Of a stretch of DNA of 52,654 nt, positions 8,955-16,771 are shown one piece after another. The stretch is from Thermogemmatispora onikobensis (GTDB taxonomy: Bacteria; Chloroflexota; Ktedonobacteria; Ktedonobacterales; Ktedonobacteraceae), in contig NZ_BDGT01000049.1 of the NCBI RefSeq assembly GCF_001748285.1, positions 1 through 52,654 on the forward strand. Reading direction: 5' to 3'. The notes under the pieces are model-generated. The model made no database searches. It saw only the letters and a list, made by a program, of their open reading frames with translations, and was not told where the DNA came from. Numbering within the stretch: position 1 is the stretch's first letter; every line of letters begins with the position of its first letter. The position numbers and the translations under genes were made by a program.

Positions 8955-10094
8955 TCAGTCGCTGAGGCCATAGAGCCGCCAGGCATTATCGTGCAGAATG
9001 AGCTGGGCCATATGCCGGGCCTGCTCGTAGTCTAGCTCTTCCGCATCGATCATCTCCTGGAGAACCTGGGCCAGAATGGCGCGTCCGCGCAGGGCGGCTG
9101 CCCAGTGCATTTCTGGCAGATGAACGCCATCAGAGCTGTAGACGAGTTTGCTGGCAGGGGCTACTCCAAGGGCCTGGCGCGTAAAGGCCAGCATTTCCAG
9201 CCGATCGACAAAGGGAATACAATACGAAAGATCGAAATAGACATGGGGATAGATTGCCGCCAGATAGGCGCCTAATTGAACATAGGGATAGCTTTCATGC
9301 AGCAAGACAATAGCCATCCCACGATAATCACCGCGCTCCATAATGTTGCGCAGATGTAGCGGGTTACCCAGCAGGAGATTCGTATCACTATCGCCATAGC
9401 CTGTATGGAACTGCACCGGCAGTCTTTGCTGAGAGGCATAGTGAAACGCAATATGGAGCAAGTAGTCGAGCAACGGCTTATGATTGATGCGCAGCGTGCC
9501 CTGACGCAACCCCTCGGCTCGCGCCTGAGCGAAGGCTGCCACTGCCTCATCCTTGGTCCACTCCAGAATATTGAGGCCCGTGCGATAGGCCGCAATGCTT
9601 TTGAAGCCGCAGTAGCCGCGCTCGCGGATGGTGCTCACCTCCTGCTCATAGTGAGCAACCATCTCATCGAAGTCGCTATAGGCCATGACGAGGCGCTGCA
9701 TGAGCGGCTCCAGGCGGAAGAGCCTGGCTGCGCGACAGTGACCCAAGGCGCCCATCCGCTCCGGGGAATAGACATGCGGGCCTTCAGGGAAGCCCGTGTC
9801 GATGACCAGGGCGGCAAAATTCGCCGCTTGCAAGAGGCGCGCTAGCAGGGCATCGCTCTCCAGAGCATTGCGAGCTGCGATCAGCTCCTCTTCGCTCGCC
9901 GAACAGCCATAGAAGGCCGTCGCCTGGCGCACCAGCCAGAGGTAGTAGACCGACTCGCCTACATGACGCTGGGCAAAGCTGGGATCAGCGGCTTCAGTAA
10001 AATAGCTGCGGAAACGTACCAGATCCATTTGCTGATCGAGCAAGACCGGATGGCAGTGATTATCAACGAGCGGTATATCGCTGAGATCGAGCAT
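8955..10094 (-). CDS. Amidohydrolase-2 family TIM-barrel enzyme (FluG N-domain-like)
   Basis: This 379-residue protein has the metal-hydrolase layout of the amidohydrolase 2 family. The first-strand motif is DNHCHP (about 11-16), followed by GFKSIAAYRTGL with a Lys, QFHTGYGD, LLHESYP, and a last-strand Asp in VYSSDG. The start is ATG 10094 with GAGGG before it. Relatives include the N-terminal half of fungal FluG and gamma-glutamylamide hydrolases, where it is paired with a glutamine synthetase-like domain. A glutamine synthetase-like gene lies at 25.2 kb in this window. The substrate is unproven. It is likely one transcript with the NUDIX gene. Confidence 0.85.
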   Translation of the reverse strand: MLDLSDIPLVDNHCHPVLLDQQMDLVRFRSYFTEAADPSFAQRHVGESVYYLWLVRQATAFYGCSASEEELIAARNALESDALLARLLQAANFAALVIDTGFPEGPHVYSPERMGALGHCRAARLFRLEPLMQRLVMAYSDFDEMVAHYEQEVSTIRERGYCGFKSIAAYRTGLNILEWTKDEAVAAFAQARAEGLRQGTLRINHKPLLDYLLHIAFHYASQQRLPVQFHTGYGDSDTNLLLGNPLHLRNIMERGDYRGMAIVLLHESYPYVQLGAYLAAIYPHVYFDLSYCIPFVDRLEMLAFTRQALGVAPASKLVYSSDGVHLPEMHWAAALRGRAILAQVLQEMIDAEELDYEQARHMAQLILHDNAWRLYGLSD

Positions 10095-10339
10095 GGTAAC
10101 CCTCGCGCGCTATCATATGAACTGAGGTCGTCCCGCTCATGATAGCAGCCCCAGGGGTCAACAATCAAGCCCTACCGGGCCAGCGCCCGCCCGCGAGCAG
10201 CACCCCTGCACGATGAGGCGCACCCGCGAGCGGGCCGAGCGGGCTTGTCGGCAAGCTGGTCTTGCTGGCGCCCGACCACGCCGTCCCTGCTCTGACCACT
10301 CGCTCGACCAGCAGAGGCTCTCTGCAAGCCTCTTGCTCT

Positions 10340-10558
10340 TCAGACGTCCTTGCCGACCATGACCTCGGTCGACTTGATGATCGCCACCACCTGATCGCCT
10401 GGCTGCAGCTGCAGCGTCTCCGCTGAGGTGCGCGTGATAGCTGCAACCAGCTCCTGACCATCAGGCAGAGCGACCGTCACTTCAGCCATCACATCGCCAA
10501 GCTTGACGGCCTTGACCGTGGCCTGCAAACGATTGCGTGCACTAAACTGCAGAGCCAT
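10340..10558 (-). CDS. Mop/TOBE molybdate-binding protein
   Basis: This 72-residue protein is a single Mop domain starting SARNRLQATV and containing the typical AEVTVALPDG and ITRTSAETLQLQPGDQVVAIIKSTEVMVG segments. Such proteins assemble into hexamers that bind molybdate or tungstate between subunits and act as stores or sensors. The start is ATG 10558, preceded by AAAGGGGGACG. It lies downstream of the broken aldehyde dehydrogenase, 190 bases away, behind a highly structured leader. A molybdenum link with the neighbouring genes is not otherwise visible. Confidence 0.88.
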   Translation of the reverse strand: MALQFSARNRLQATVKAVKLGDVMAEVTVALPDGQELVAAITRTSAETLQLQPGDQVVAIIKSTEVMVGKDV

Positions 10559-10577
10559 GATGCATCGTCCCCCTTTC

Positions 10578-10694
10578 GCCCGGTTCAGCCGGGCGGCGAG
10601 CACGCTCCAACGTGTTGCCTGCCCGTTCCGTGGCTCATACAAACCGCGAGCATGGCAGCGCCTCCTTGCTCACGAGGAGTTCCGCCATGCTCGC
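10578..10694 (-). promoter_or_regulatory. Structured leader upstream of the Mop gene
   Basis: On the minus strand this leader folds into a long hairpin: GCGAGCATGG pairs with CCATGCTCGC (10646-10655 with 10685-10694), with a second inner stem CTCCT/AGGAG. A shorter stem follows, GCCCGG-CTGAA-CCGGGC (10578-10594), only about 10 bases before the ribosome site. Three stacked stems before a molybdate-binding gene suggest a cis-acting RNA, possibly metal- or cofactor-responsive. I cannot match it to a known riboswitch. The upper hairpin could also be the terminator of the aldehyde dehydrogenase transcript. Confidence 0.4.
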
Positions 10695-10748
10695 TCGTCG
10701 TTACGTTGCGCTTACACTACACAATACGGCGCCAGTGCGCCCGAGGCT

Positions 10749-11843
10749 TCAGAGTCCAATACAGACCGATTTCAGCTCGGTATAGTTCTCCAGGACCTCG
10801 TGGCCCATCTCGCGCCCCCACCCGGATTGCTTGTAACCACCGAAGGGCAATGCGGCATCAAAGACATTATAGCAGTTGACATAAACCGTACCGGCTCGCA
10901 GCTGCTGCGCCAGGCGATGAGCCTTACTGATATCGCGCGTCCAGATGCCCGCCGCCAGCCCGTAGACCGTATCGTTAGCCACCGGCGGGATCTCATCCAG
11001 CTCCTTGATGGGCATGGCCGTGACCACCGGCCCAAAGATCTCCTCCTGCACCACCTTCATATCCTGGCGCACATTGACCAGGACCGTCGGCTCGACGAAG
11101 TACCCCTGGTCGCCGTAACGCCTGGCCCCACAAAGCGGGGTAGCCCCATCGGCCAGGCCGGCCTCAATGTAGCCGGAGACACGCTGCAGCTGCTCCTCAG
11201 AAACCAGCGGCCCCATCTGCGTCGCCGGATCAAAACCTGGCCCCAGGCGAATCTTCTTGGCCTCTTCGGCCACGCCCTCGACAACGCGATCAAAGACCGC
11301 CTGCTCGACATAGAGGCGCGACCCGGCGCAGCAACACTGCCCGTGGTTGAAAAAGATGGCATGGGCCGCCCCCTTGATAGCACGGTCAAGGTCGCTATCC
11401 TTGAGCACGATATTCGGCGATTTGCCGCCCAACTCCAGCGTCACCTTTTTGAGATTGCCCGCAGCAGCGTGGACGATAAGCTTGCCAACCTCCGTCGAAC
11501 CAGTGAAGGCGATCTTATCGACGTCGGGATGGGCCGCCAGGGCCGCGCCCGCGGTCTCGCCAAAACCGGGCACGATGTTGACGACCCCATCGGGGAAACC
11601 CGCCTCCTGGATCAGCTCGCCCAGGCGCAGGGCCGAAAGCGGGGTTTGCTCAGCCGGCTTGAGGACAATGGTACAGCCAGCAGCCAGAGCCGGGGCCAGC
11701 TTCCAGGCCGCCATCAAAAGGGGGAAATTCCAGGGGATAATCTGCCCAACAACGCCTATCGGCTCGCGCAAGGTATAGGCGAAATAGTCGCCCGGCGTGG
11801 AGATCGGAATGGTATGGCCTTCGATCTTGGTCGCCCAGCCCGC
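10749..11843 (-). pseudogene. Aldehyde dehydrogenase, C-terminal 364 residues (gene interrupted)
   Basis: This is the downstream part of an NAD(P)-dependent aldehyde dehydrogenase. It reads [20 protein letters not shown], then [17 protein letters not shown] (cofactor strand), FTGSTEVG, the general-base Glu in LELGGKSPN, the catalytic Cys in [12 protein letters not shown], and EEIFGPVV. The N-terminal 133 residues are found at 19,761-20,159 in the same orientation. The two parts abut in frame if the 7.9 kb between them is removed, giving about 498 residues, the usual family length. The catalytic half has no start of its own with a ribosome site (the first ATG-like start, at 11,771, lies inside the fold). 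The gene is therefore very likely inactive unless the insertion excises. Confidence 0.9.
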
Positions 11844-11846
11844 CTG

Positions 11847-11870
11847 CCGCTCTGCAGCGCTAAGTAGCGG
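11847..11870 (+). repeat. Left-end subterminal hairpin of the insertion
   Basis: CCGCT (11,847-11,851) pairs with AGCGG (11,866-11,870), three bases inside the proposed left boundary, with an inner CGCT/AGCG pairing as an alternative. Subterminal hairpins near the left end are what the single-strand transposase of IS200/IS605 elements recognises. This one is short, so the assignment is tentative. Confidence 0.35.
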
Positions 11871-11994
11871 TATAGCTTGTCTTTGGCACGGGAAGGCAAA
11901 TGGCTTCTCGATCTTAGGCTACTGTTGCACGCTTTTACAGAATGCTGTGAAGGTTACACTGTTAGTAGGCTTTTTTACCCTGAAAGGCTTCCCC

Positions 11995-12834
11995 TTAGTT
12001 CTCTCTGGAGCTTTCTCCCCTGTCATTAGCTCGCTTCTGTTCAATACATTGCTGGAATTCCTGGATCAGCCGTGACGGGTTGGGCTCCCAAGGGTCAAGC
12101 TCAAAGGCATCAGGCGCCAGGTCACGTCGGGGGGCAAAGTACAGGTGTTTGATTAGCAGCCAGCCTTCTCGGCTCCACGGGAATGTGTACAGCCGTCGGA
12201 GTCTAACCTGCGGATATTGATCACACCAGAACTGCACCAAGCTGTAGAGTAGTTGACGGAGGTGAATTCGAGCCTGGGGACGGACTACAGTTGAAAGTAC
12301 AAATGCGTCATACTCGCCTGGCTCATAGGTCAGGATAGCTTCAGGGGGGATATCCTGCTCCTGGATTTCACGCCGCAATAGTTTCAAGATGGTGTCCATC
12401 TCTAGGGGCATGATGGTAATAGCCCCAAGGACGCTCCTGCGGTCCTGTGCGTCGAATAAGATCCTGCACATGTATGGGTTTTTCTGCCACCACCGGTATG
12501 TGATCTTGGGATCAACTGTTCCTTCCGGTCCATACATCTCGAAGTCGAGTGCTAGTACGTAGGGAAGATCTCCCTCTCTGATCCAGTCGGTGGCGACGGT
12601 AATGGGAGGCTGCTGTTCCTTACCCTTTGTCTTCGTCTTGCCTTTGGTTTGAGAGGAAGAGAGTTTCTCAATATCCGAGCGCAGATATAGTGCGCCTCTG
12701 TCTTTCCCTGGGGGGAGTTGCTTTCGAATATGCTCCGCGTGGCGGTAAAAAGACCTCCCCGAGAGGCCCGTTACTTCGACGAAGAGGGGAATGGCTTCCT
12801 TCGCTTCCAACCATTGTTTCTCTTGCTTACTCAT
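11995..12834 (-). CDS. HTH plus GNAT-like protein of the insertion
   Basis: This 279-residue protein begins at ATG 12,834, about 33 bases after its predicted transcript start. Residues ~8-60 look like a helix-turn-helix of the excisionase/MerR type (SGRSFYRHAEHIRKQLP, then LYLRSDIEKL). A Lys/Gln-rich linker (about 60-75) follows. The remaining 200 residues resemble an acetyltransferase fold: a YRWWQKNPYMCRIL strand, VLGAITIMPL, then VVRPQARIHLRQLLYSLVQFW where the acetyl-CoA loop would be, although the usual Gly pattern is poor. It is the only minus-strand gene of the insertion and is divergent from the operon. It may be the regulator that binds the repeated motif in between. Its codon use is less GC-rich than its neighbours'. 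Confidence 0.65.
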   Translation of the reverse strand: MSKQEKQWLEAKEAIPLFVEVTGLSGRSFYRHAEHIRKQLPPGKDRGALYLRSDIEKLSSSQTKGKTKTKGKEQQPPITVATDWIREGDLPYVLALDFEMYGPEGTVDPKITYRWWQKNPYMCRILFDAQDRRSVLGAITIMPLEMDTILKLLRREIQEQDIPPEAILTYEPGEYDAFVLSTVVRPQARIHLRQLLYSLVQFWCDQYPQVRLRRLYTFPWSREGWLLIKHLYFAPRRDLAPDAFELDPWEPNPSRLIQEFQQCIEQKRANDRGESSREN

Positions 12835-12865
12835 AGATTTCCTTATCTGGTTTTGTCAGGAGCTT

Positions 12866-12901
12866 TGTCAGTAATTATAGCACAGAAGTGGCTCAAGGCA
12901 A
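12866..12901 (-). promoter_or_regulatory. Promoter for the HTH/GNAT-like gene
   Basis: On the minus strand: TTGCCT (12,896-12,901), a 16-base spacer, TATAAT (12,874-12,879). The 17-base segment 12,866-12,882 is repeated perfectly, inverted, at 12,957-12,973, so the -10 regions of both divergent promoters are the same sequence including a TGTCA motif just downstream. Confidence 0.65.
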
Positions 12902-12936
12902 GCAGGCTAAGTGCGTCAGTCAGTTGTCTTGTAGTA

Positions 12937-12973
12937 TTGACAATGTCACTTTTAGCTGCTATAATTACTGACA
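12937..12973 (+). promoter_or_regulatory. Consensus promoter for the nine-gene run
   Basis: TTGACA (12,937-12,942), exactly 17 bases, TATAAT (12,960-12,965): a perfect housekeeping-sigma consensus, with a TGTCA-class motif within the spacer and another just after the -10 box. Such a strong promoter overlapped by operator-like repeats suggests it is normally repressed. The leader to the first gene is over 400 bases. Confidence 0.7.
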
Positions 12974-13391
12974 GATGTGCCGTTTGTCACTAGATATACT
13001 GTTGCTGCCGACATTTGGAAACCATTTTGTCACTTTATGGAAAATGTGTCAGTGACATGGCACGGTTGTTGGCAGAAGTACTTTGACAACTATATGCAGC
13101 TTGGGGGTGTTCTGCAGGGGAGCCAAGCACCTGGGTGACATGTGGCAAGGAGAGGAGGCAAGGCCGGCGAGCTGGAGGTGACTGTTCTCAGGTTGAGAAG
13201 GGGCTGGCTCGCTCGGAGGTGTGCGGCATCTTCCCTGTATATGCCTATGCCTTGTGGGGACAGTAGTTCCTGGGGGTCTGCCTCTCTCCTGGGAGAGCAT
13301 GCCACACAGCAGTGGTTGCCCGGCCCTTTCTGCCTCTCTTGTCTGTCTTTTCGGTTTACATCGGTGTCTCGTTCTCCCTAAGGAGGTCCTC

Positions 13392-13721
13392 GTGTCTGCC
13401 TTCCCGTCTTTCCCTCCTGTCGTTCCCTCTCGATTGCGTCGGCGACGCGCTCGGAGAGCTGCGCGTACACCCTGGGCAGTGCCTTATGCACGTCTGGTGG
13501 CGCAGGCGCGTCGTCTGTTCTGTGGGCACACGGTGCTGGTTCCCTCTCCTGTCGGTCTTCATCCTGACGGGACCCCGGCCTTCCGTTGGGGTCGGGGAGT
13601 CGTGACTTCCGTCGCTGACGACGGAAGTGTCTGCGTGGTGTTCTTCGAGTCGGGCAGGAGCCACAAACAGTGTTTTGGCGTCTCCTTTGCCCTGCAGCAG
13701 TTTCGGGTGCTCTCTTCCTAG
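13392..13721 (+). CDS. Unknown basic protein, first gene of insertion operon
   Basis: This is a 109-residue protein from GTG 13,392, chosen for the preceding AAGGAGG (13,380-13,386) at good spacing. The N-terminal third is very Arg-rich (RLRRRRARRAAR) and could bind nucleic acid. The C-terminal part (VLVPSPVGL, GRGVVTSVADDGSVCVVFF) has the alternating hydrophobic pattern of a small beta-barrel such as an SH3/KOW-type fold. No family is recognised. The next gene starts 28 bases after its stop. Confidence 0.55.
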   Translation: MSAFPSFPPVVPSRLRRRRARRAARTPWAVPYARLVAQARRLFCGHTVLVPSPVGLHPDGTPAFRWGRGVVTSVADDGSVCVVFFESGRSHKQCFGVSFALQQFRVLSS

Positions 13722-13749
13722 CCCCCTATTCTGATCAAGGAGGTGTTCT

Positions 13750-14427
13750 ATGTCCCCTCTGTCTTCTCTCTCGTGGCGGGTTCGCTGGCGCGGACGGGTA
13801 TGGTATCCCAATGAGCTGGAGGAACTCCTGCGGCTGTGTGGACGTGACCCTGCAATCCTACAGGAACCCGCAGCGGTCGTGATTGATCCTGACTTGGAGG
13901 ACGAGGTCATTTGCGACACGTTTCAGAACATTCTCTTGACGATTGCCACCGCCCTGGGGACTAAAGATGCTCTGCTCTTCTTCCATCCCCAGAATACCGA
14001 GGAAGACTGGTACCTCGCGGGACGACTTCACTATGACCTTGGGGGAGAGCGTGGGCCGCATGCGCTGCTGCTGACTCAGCAGCGCGCTCGGACGCTGGTG
14101 GGTCAGCAGCCGGAGCGAGAGAAACTGATCACTGCTTTCCTGACTGGGTTCGTGCAACGTTTTCTGGAAGACCAATGCCTCCCTCCCCAATACTGTCCCT
14201 TGCTGGTCCCTCAGGGGGTGTTCCTGGAGGTGGTGCCTGTGCGTTCGGAGGGGACTCCACCCACACGCATGGACCAGGAACCGACGGAAGCTTCCTCAGG
14301 TTCCACCGGCTGGTTGTTGCTGCAGCCTGGGAAACGCTCCCCCTATGTGGTATGTTTCCCAGCCCCAGCTCCTGGGTCCGTCCAGATTGACGAGCGTGGG
14401 TTGAACCGCCCCTATCCCTGGTGGTGA
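13750..14427 (+). CDS. Unknown 225-residue protein of insertion operon
   Basis: The start is ATG 13,750, preceded by CAAGGAGGTGTTCT. The first 20 residues are basic, followed by acidic helical stretches (DPDLEDEVICDTFQNILLTIATAL) and a segment, QQRARTLVGQQPEREKLITAFLTGFVQRFLED, that looks like a compact helical domain. It has no transmembrane segment or recognisable catalytic motif. Residues ~170-190 are a Ser/Thr/Glu-rich linker. Function is unknown, and it is probably co-transcribed with the following genes of the insertion. Confidence 0.6.
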   Translation: MSPLSSLSWRVRWRGRVWYPNELEELLRLCGRDPAILQEPAAVVIDPDLEDEVICDTFQNILLTIATALGTKDALLFFHPQNTEEDWYLAGRLHYDLGGERGPHALLLTQQRARTLVGQQPEREKLITAFLTGFVQRFLEDQCLPPQYCPLLVPQGVFLEVVPVRSEGTPPTRMDQEPTEASSGSTGWLLLQPGKRSPYVVCFPAPAPGSVQIDERGLNRPYPWW

Positions 14428-14542
14428 GATACACCGCCAGCGAGGTGTTTCTGGGGAGGTGTCTCGCTTCTCTGCCGGGCTTTCCCAGGTGCACCTCGCA
14501 CTGCTCCTTCTGTTAGCATGCACACCTGGAAAGGGGGCATTC

Positions 14543-15001
14543 GTGATCCCAGCAGCTACAGAGCGGGTGGGTCAGGAGGAGCCAGAGGACGCTGCTGCCT
14601 CTCCTGTTCCCCTGGAGATCCTGCTGGCCCAGGTAGAGACCTTGCTGCGACGTCCGGGTCGACTCTTCTGGGTCGGGGCATCGCCGGCGCTGCCTACCCT
14701 CTGGTTCTTCTGGCCTCCCTGGTTCGCCCCGGATCGGCGGGGCCGCTTCCTGGAAACCCGCCGGGCGTACCTGGAGGCCCTTCGGGAGGTGCTGTGTCGC
14801 ATTGAGCGGCTGCGCCGGGTGCCTGATCCTGCCCGACAGGGCCAGGCTTTCTGGCTCGCTGAGCACCTACGGGCGGAACTGCAGGAGCGGCTCACCTGGT
14901 ATGAGATCCGCCCAGGACCAACCTGGCCGCCCTGGGATGGGCCTGTCCGCTCCTCACGAGCAGGCCGGTCACGGGGGGCTGATCCTTCCAGCACCCCATA
15001 G
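14543..15001 (+). CDS. Unknown 152-residue protein of insertion operon
   Basis: I prefer GTG 14,543, because AAGGGGG (14,531-14,537) stands right before it. An in-frame GTG at 14,459 would add 28 residues including a Leu-rich run that looks like a signal peptide or lipoprotein leader (ALLLLLAC), but its purine stretch is too close. If that longer form is real the protein would be exported. The body has a Trp/Pro-rich hydrophobic centre (PTLWFFWPPWFAP) followed by Arg/Glu-rich helices suggestive of a coiled coil. No family is recognised. Confidence 0.5.
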   Translation: MIPAATERVGQEEPEDAAASPVPLEILLAQVETLLRRPGRLFWVGASPALPTLWFFWPPWFAPDRRGRFLETRRAYLEALREVLCRIERLRRVPDPARQGQAFWLAEHLRAELQERLTWYEIRPGPTWPPWDGPVRSSRAGRSRGADPSSTP

Positions 15002-15123
15002 GCCAGTCTACGCCACAGCCCCGTACATGCCACGTTCAGCAGTGCTGTTTTCTCCCCTCCGTCTGTCTGCGTTGCTCCTGTCGTGCTTTTGTCGCCAAAC
15101 CTGAGAGGAGGTTTTCTCTCGTC

Positions 15124-15828
15124 ATGACCGCTCCATCCCCTTCCCAGTCTTTCTCCACAGGCATTCCGCTGCGAGCCAGTCGCCTGCACCCTGCGGCAGC
15201 GGCTCCTGTGACCGCGGACCGGGTCCCTCTGACAGAGCCGGAGATGCCTGCGGATGGTTCCCCTGGCTCCGGTCGCTCGCGCACGCCTCAGACGCCGCGC
15301 CGGGGACGGGTACGGGCTGCTCTGAGTCTGGGGACAGGAATGCTGCTGGCCCTGTGCTGGCTCGGGTGGCTTGGTCCCACCCTGGGGGCATGGTGGCAGC
15401 AGCAGCAAGCCCAGTATGCCTATGGCACAGCCCGGGTCAGTCAGCTTGATGTCGTAGTGCATGGCCAGGTCCACCATTTCCTGGGGCAGGACTGGCACGG
15501 CACGATCCTGGTCGTGGAGATCACTGCCCCGGCTTCAGCCTCGGGTCCTGGCTCGGCTGTCGCTGGGGTGGGGGCAGTGCGCCTGTGTACTTTCCCCCAG
15601 GTGGTGCAGGAGGCTCCCGGTGATCTCCCGCGCGTAGTGACCCTGCAGGTGCAACCGTCGAGATCGGGACAGGCGCCTGTGATCCTGGTCCGGGTCGACG
15701 GTGTCCCCTTTCAGCTCGTGTGTCATCTAACCGCACGAGTTCCTGACGAGCTGGCTCCTGCTGTGCAGGTTCCTGATGCGCGGCTGAGTGACGTTCCAGC
15801 AGGGTCCTCGGGGGTGGGCAATGGCTAA
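15124..15828 (+). CDS. Unknown single-span membrane protein of insertion operon
   Basis: This 234-residue protein from ATG 15,124 (GAGAGGAGG upstream) has a disordered Pro/Ala/Ser-rich cytoplasmic N-terminus of about 60 residues ending in RRGRVR. One transmembrane helix follows (about 64-89, AALSLGTGMLLALCWLGWLGP), and then an outside beta-rich domain of about 140 residues (VSQLDVVVHGQVHHF, TILVVEITAP, VVTLQVQPSR, VILVRVDGVPF). This N-in topology with a beta-sandwich outside would fit an envelope sensor, anti-sigma-like or secretion accessory protein. There is no sequence match I can name. The stop overlaps the next start by 8 bases. Confidence 0.6.
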   Translation: MTAPSPSQSFSTGIPLRASRLHPAAAAPVTADRVPLTEPEMPADGSPGSGRSRTPQTPRRGRVRAALSLGTGMLLALCWLGWLGPTLGAWWQQQQAQYAYGTARVSQLDVVVHGQVHHFLGQDWHGTILVVEITAPASASGPGSAVAGVGAVRLCTFPQVVQEAPGDLPRVVTLQVQPSRSGQAPVILVRVDGVPFQLVCHLTARVPDELAPAVQVPDARLSDVPAGSSGVGNG

Positions 15829-16360
15829 GTCCGGTCCCCTGGAGCCTTTCCCCAGTTGTGAGCCGCCCGCTCCTGATGCTCCCTGGCCCCACTGGCTGGC
15901 CTGGCTCTCCTGGGCCAGCCACCAGGTCGGTGCCTACGAGATCGCCCTCTCGCTGGCGGATCTGGATCGCCTGACCCGTGGACTGAGACAGCTCTGTCTA
16001 CGGCTGGAGGCTGAGACCGCGCGCGCGCATGGCGGACCCCCACACGTGTCTGCCAGTGCAGTGGAAGCGGCCTTGATCCACCAGCAGCATCTGCTCACGG
16101 ATGCCTGCCAGCAGTGTGATGAGACCCGCCTGCTGGCCGGCACCCTGGCCCGGCGGATCAGTAGCGAGGAGGCGGAGGGCCTGCCCCCCTGGCGCCGGCC
16201 AGGGGTCAACAGCCCGGATCGCCTGCGCCAGCAGGTCCGGCAGCAGCTCCTGCTCCTGCAGGTTACTCTAGGCCGCCTGGAGGCTAGCCGGGGTCCCAGA
16301 GCGATCAGCAGGACGGTCCTGTTTCCCTGCCCGACAGAGGGAGGAGGTGAGCATCGGTGA
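15821..16360 (+). CDS. Unknown helical protein of insertion operon
   Basis: This 179-residue protein from ATG 15,821 overlaps the membrane-protein gene by 8 bases, with GGGGGTGGG as ribosome site. After a Pro/Trp-rich start it is almost all helix, rich in Leu, Gln and Arg (DLDRLTRGLRQLCLRLEAE, DRLRQQVRQQLLLLQVTLGRL), so a helical bundle or coiled coil is likely. Cys-Gln-Gln-Cys at about 103-106 could be redox or metal active but has no partner motif. Its stop overlaps the next start by 4 bases (GTGA). Confidence 0.55.
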   Translation: MAKSGPLEPFPSCEPPAPDAPWPHWLAWLSWASHQVGAYEIALSLADLDRLTRGLRQLCLRLEAETARAHGGPPHVSASAVEAALIHQQHLLTDACQQCDETRLLAGTLARRISSEEAEGLPPWRRPGVNSPDRLRQQVRQQLLLLQVTLGRLEASRGPRAISRTVLFPCPTEGGGEHR

Positions 16361-16650
16361 TCCGTGCCAGAACGGGCCGGTTCCCAGCAGGGACCTGGCT
16401 GCTCTATGCGCGTCCCGACGGGCTGAAGGCGGCGGCCATTGTCCAACAGCCACAACAGCGGCCTGGTGAGGATTTCCAGGCGGCCCTGGTCCTGGATGGG
16501 CTGTCCGATCAGGAGGTCGAGGCCCTGATCCGCCTGCTCGGGCTGGCCCCCTTTCCCGAATGGCTGCCAGCCGGTCCCGCCAGGACTCGGGCCTTCTTCT
16601 CCGTCGACGAGGCGCGTTCTCCTTCTTGCCAGCCTGGTTCAGACGAGTAA
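16357..16650 (+). CDS. Unknown 97-residue protein of insertion operon
   Basis: The GTG 16,357 start overlaps the previous stop (GTGA), with GAGGGAGGAGG just upstream, so translation is coupled. The sequence has a short beta part (GTWLLYARPDGLKAAAIV) and an acidic helical part (LDGLSDQEVEALIRLLGL). It is compact and soluble with no known motif. Confidence 0.5.
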   Translation: MIRARTGRFPAGTWLLYARPDGLKAAAIVQQPQQRPGEDFQAALVLDGLSDQEVEALIRLLGLAPFPEWLPAGPARTRAFFSVDEARSPSCQPGSDE

Positions 16651-16771
16651 GCCTGAACGCGCTGCTTGTGCCAGTTCCCGGTTCTTCCCCTGTTCAGGCC
16701 CTCACGTTGTTCGTTCCCTCATCTGCCTACAGATGTGGGTGGGGACCGCTCCCCATCCAGGAGGAAAGGTT

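Larger units (their letters stand above)
12852..13057. repeat. Iteron-like array of TTTGTCA motifs
   Basis: TTTGTCA occurs on the plus strand at 12,852, 12,864, 12,983 and 13,026 (the last two as TTTGTCACT/TTTGTCACTA variants). ATGTCACT is at 12,943, the reverse complement (CTGACA) at 12,968-12,973, and a symmetrical TGTCA-G-TGACA at 13,047-13,057. So many copies in 200 bases is far beyond chance. Operator sites for the adjacent HTH protein, or plasmid-type iterons, are the two obvious readings. Confidence 0.6.
12835..13391. other. AT-rich divergent control region of the insertion
   Basis: This 557-base gap between the HTH/GNAT-like gene and the nine-gene run is clearly more AT-rich than the rest of the window in its first 250 bases. 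It contains two promoters in mirror-image arrangement and at least seven copies of a TGTCA-based motif (listed separately). From about 13,090 to 13,390 it becomes GC-rich again, and I see no gene there. It ends with the ribosome site AAGGAGG before GTG 13,392. Confidence 0.6.

Noticed and set aside
10503-11867. 454-codon plus-strand frame opposite the aldehyde dehydrogenase
   Set aside because: Antisense to a well-recognised enzyme, and the protein has no family features. It only crosses the left junction by chance.
12840-13060. CRISPR-like or tandem repeat array
   Set aside because: The motif copies are short (7-9 bases), irregularly spaced and in both orientations. There are no equal-length spacers.
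14572-15498. 308-codon minus-strand frame within the insertion
   Set aside because: Spans two plus-strand genes that have good ribosome sites. Composition is Arg/Gly/Ser-rich without motif.
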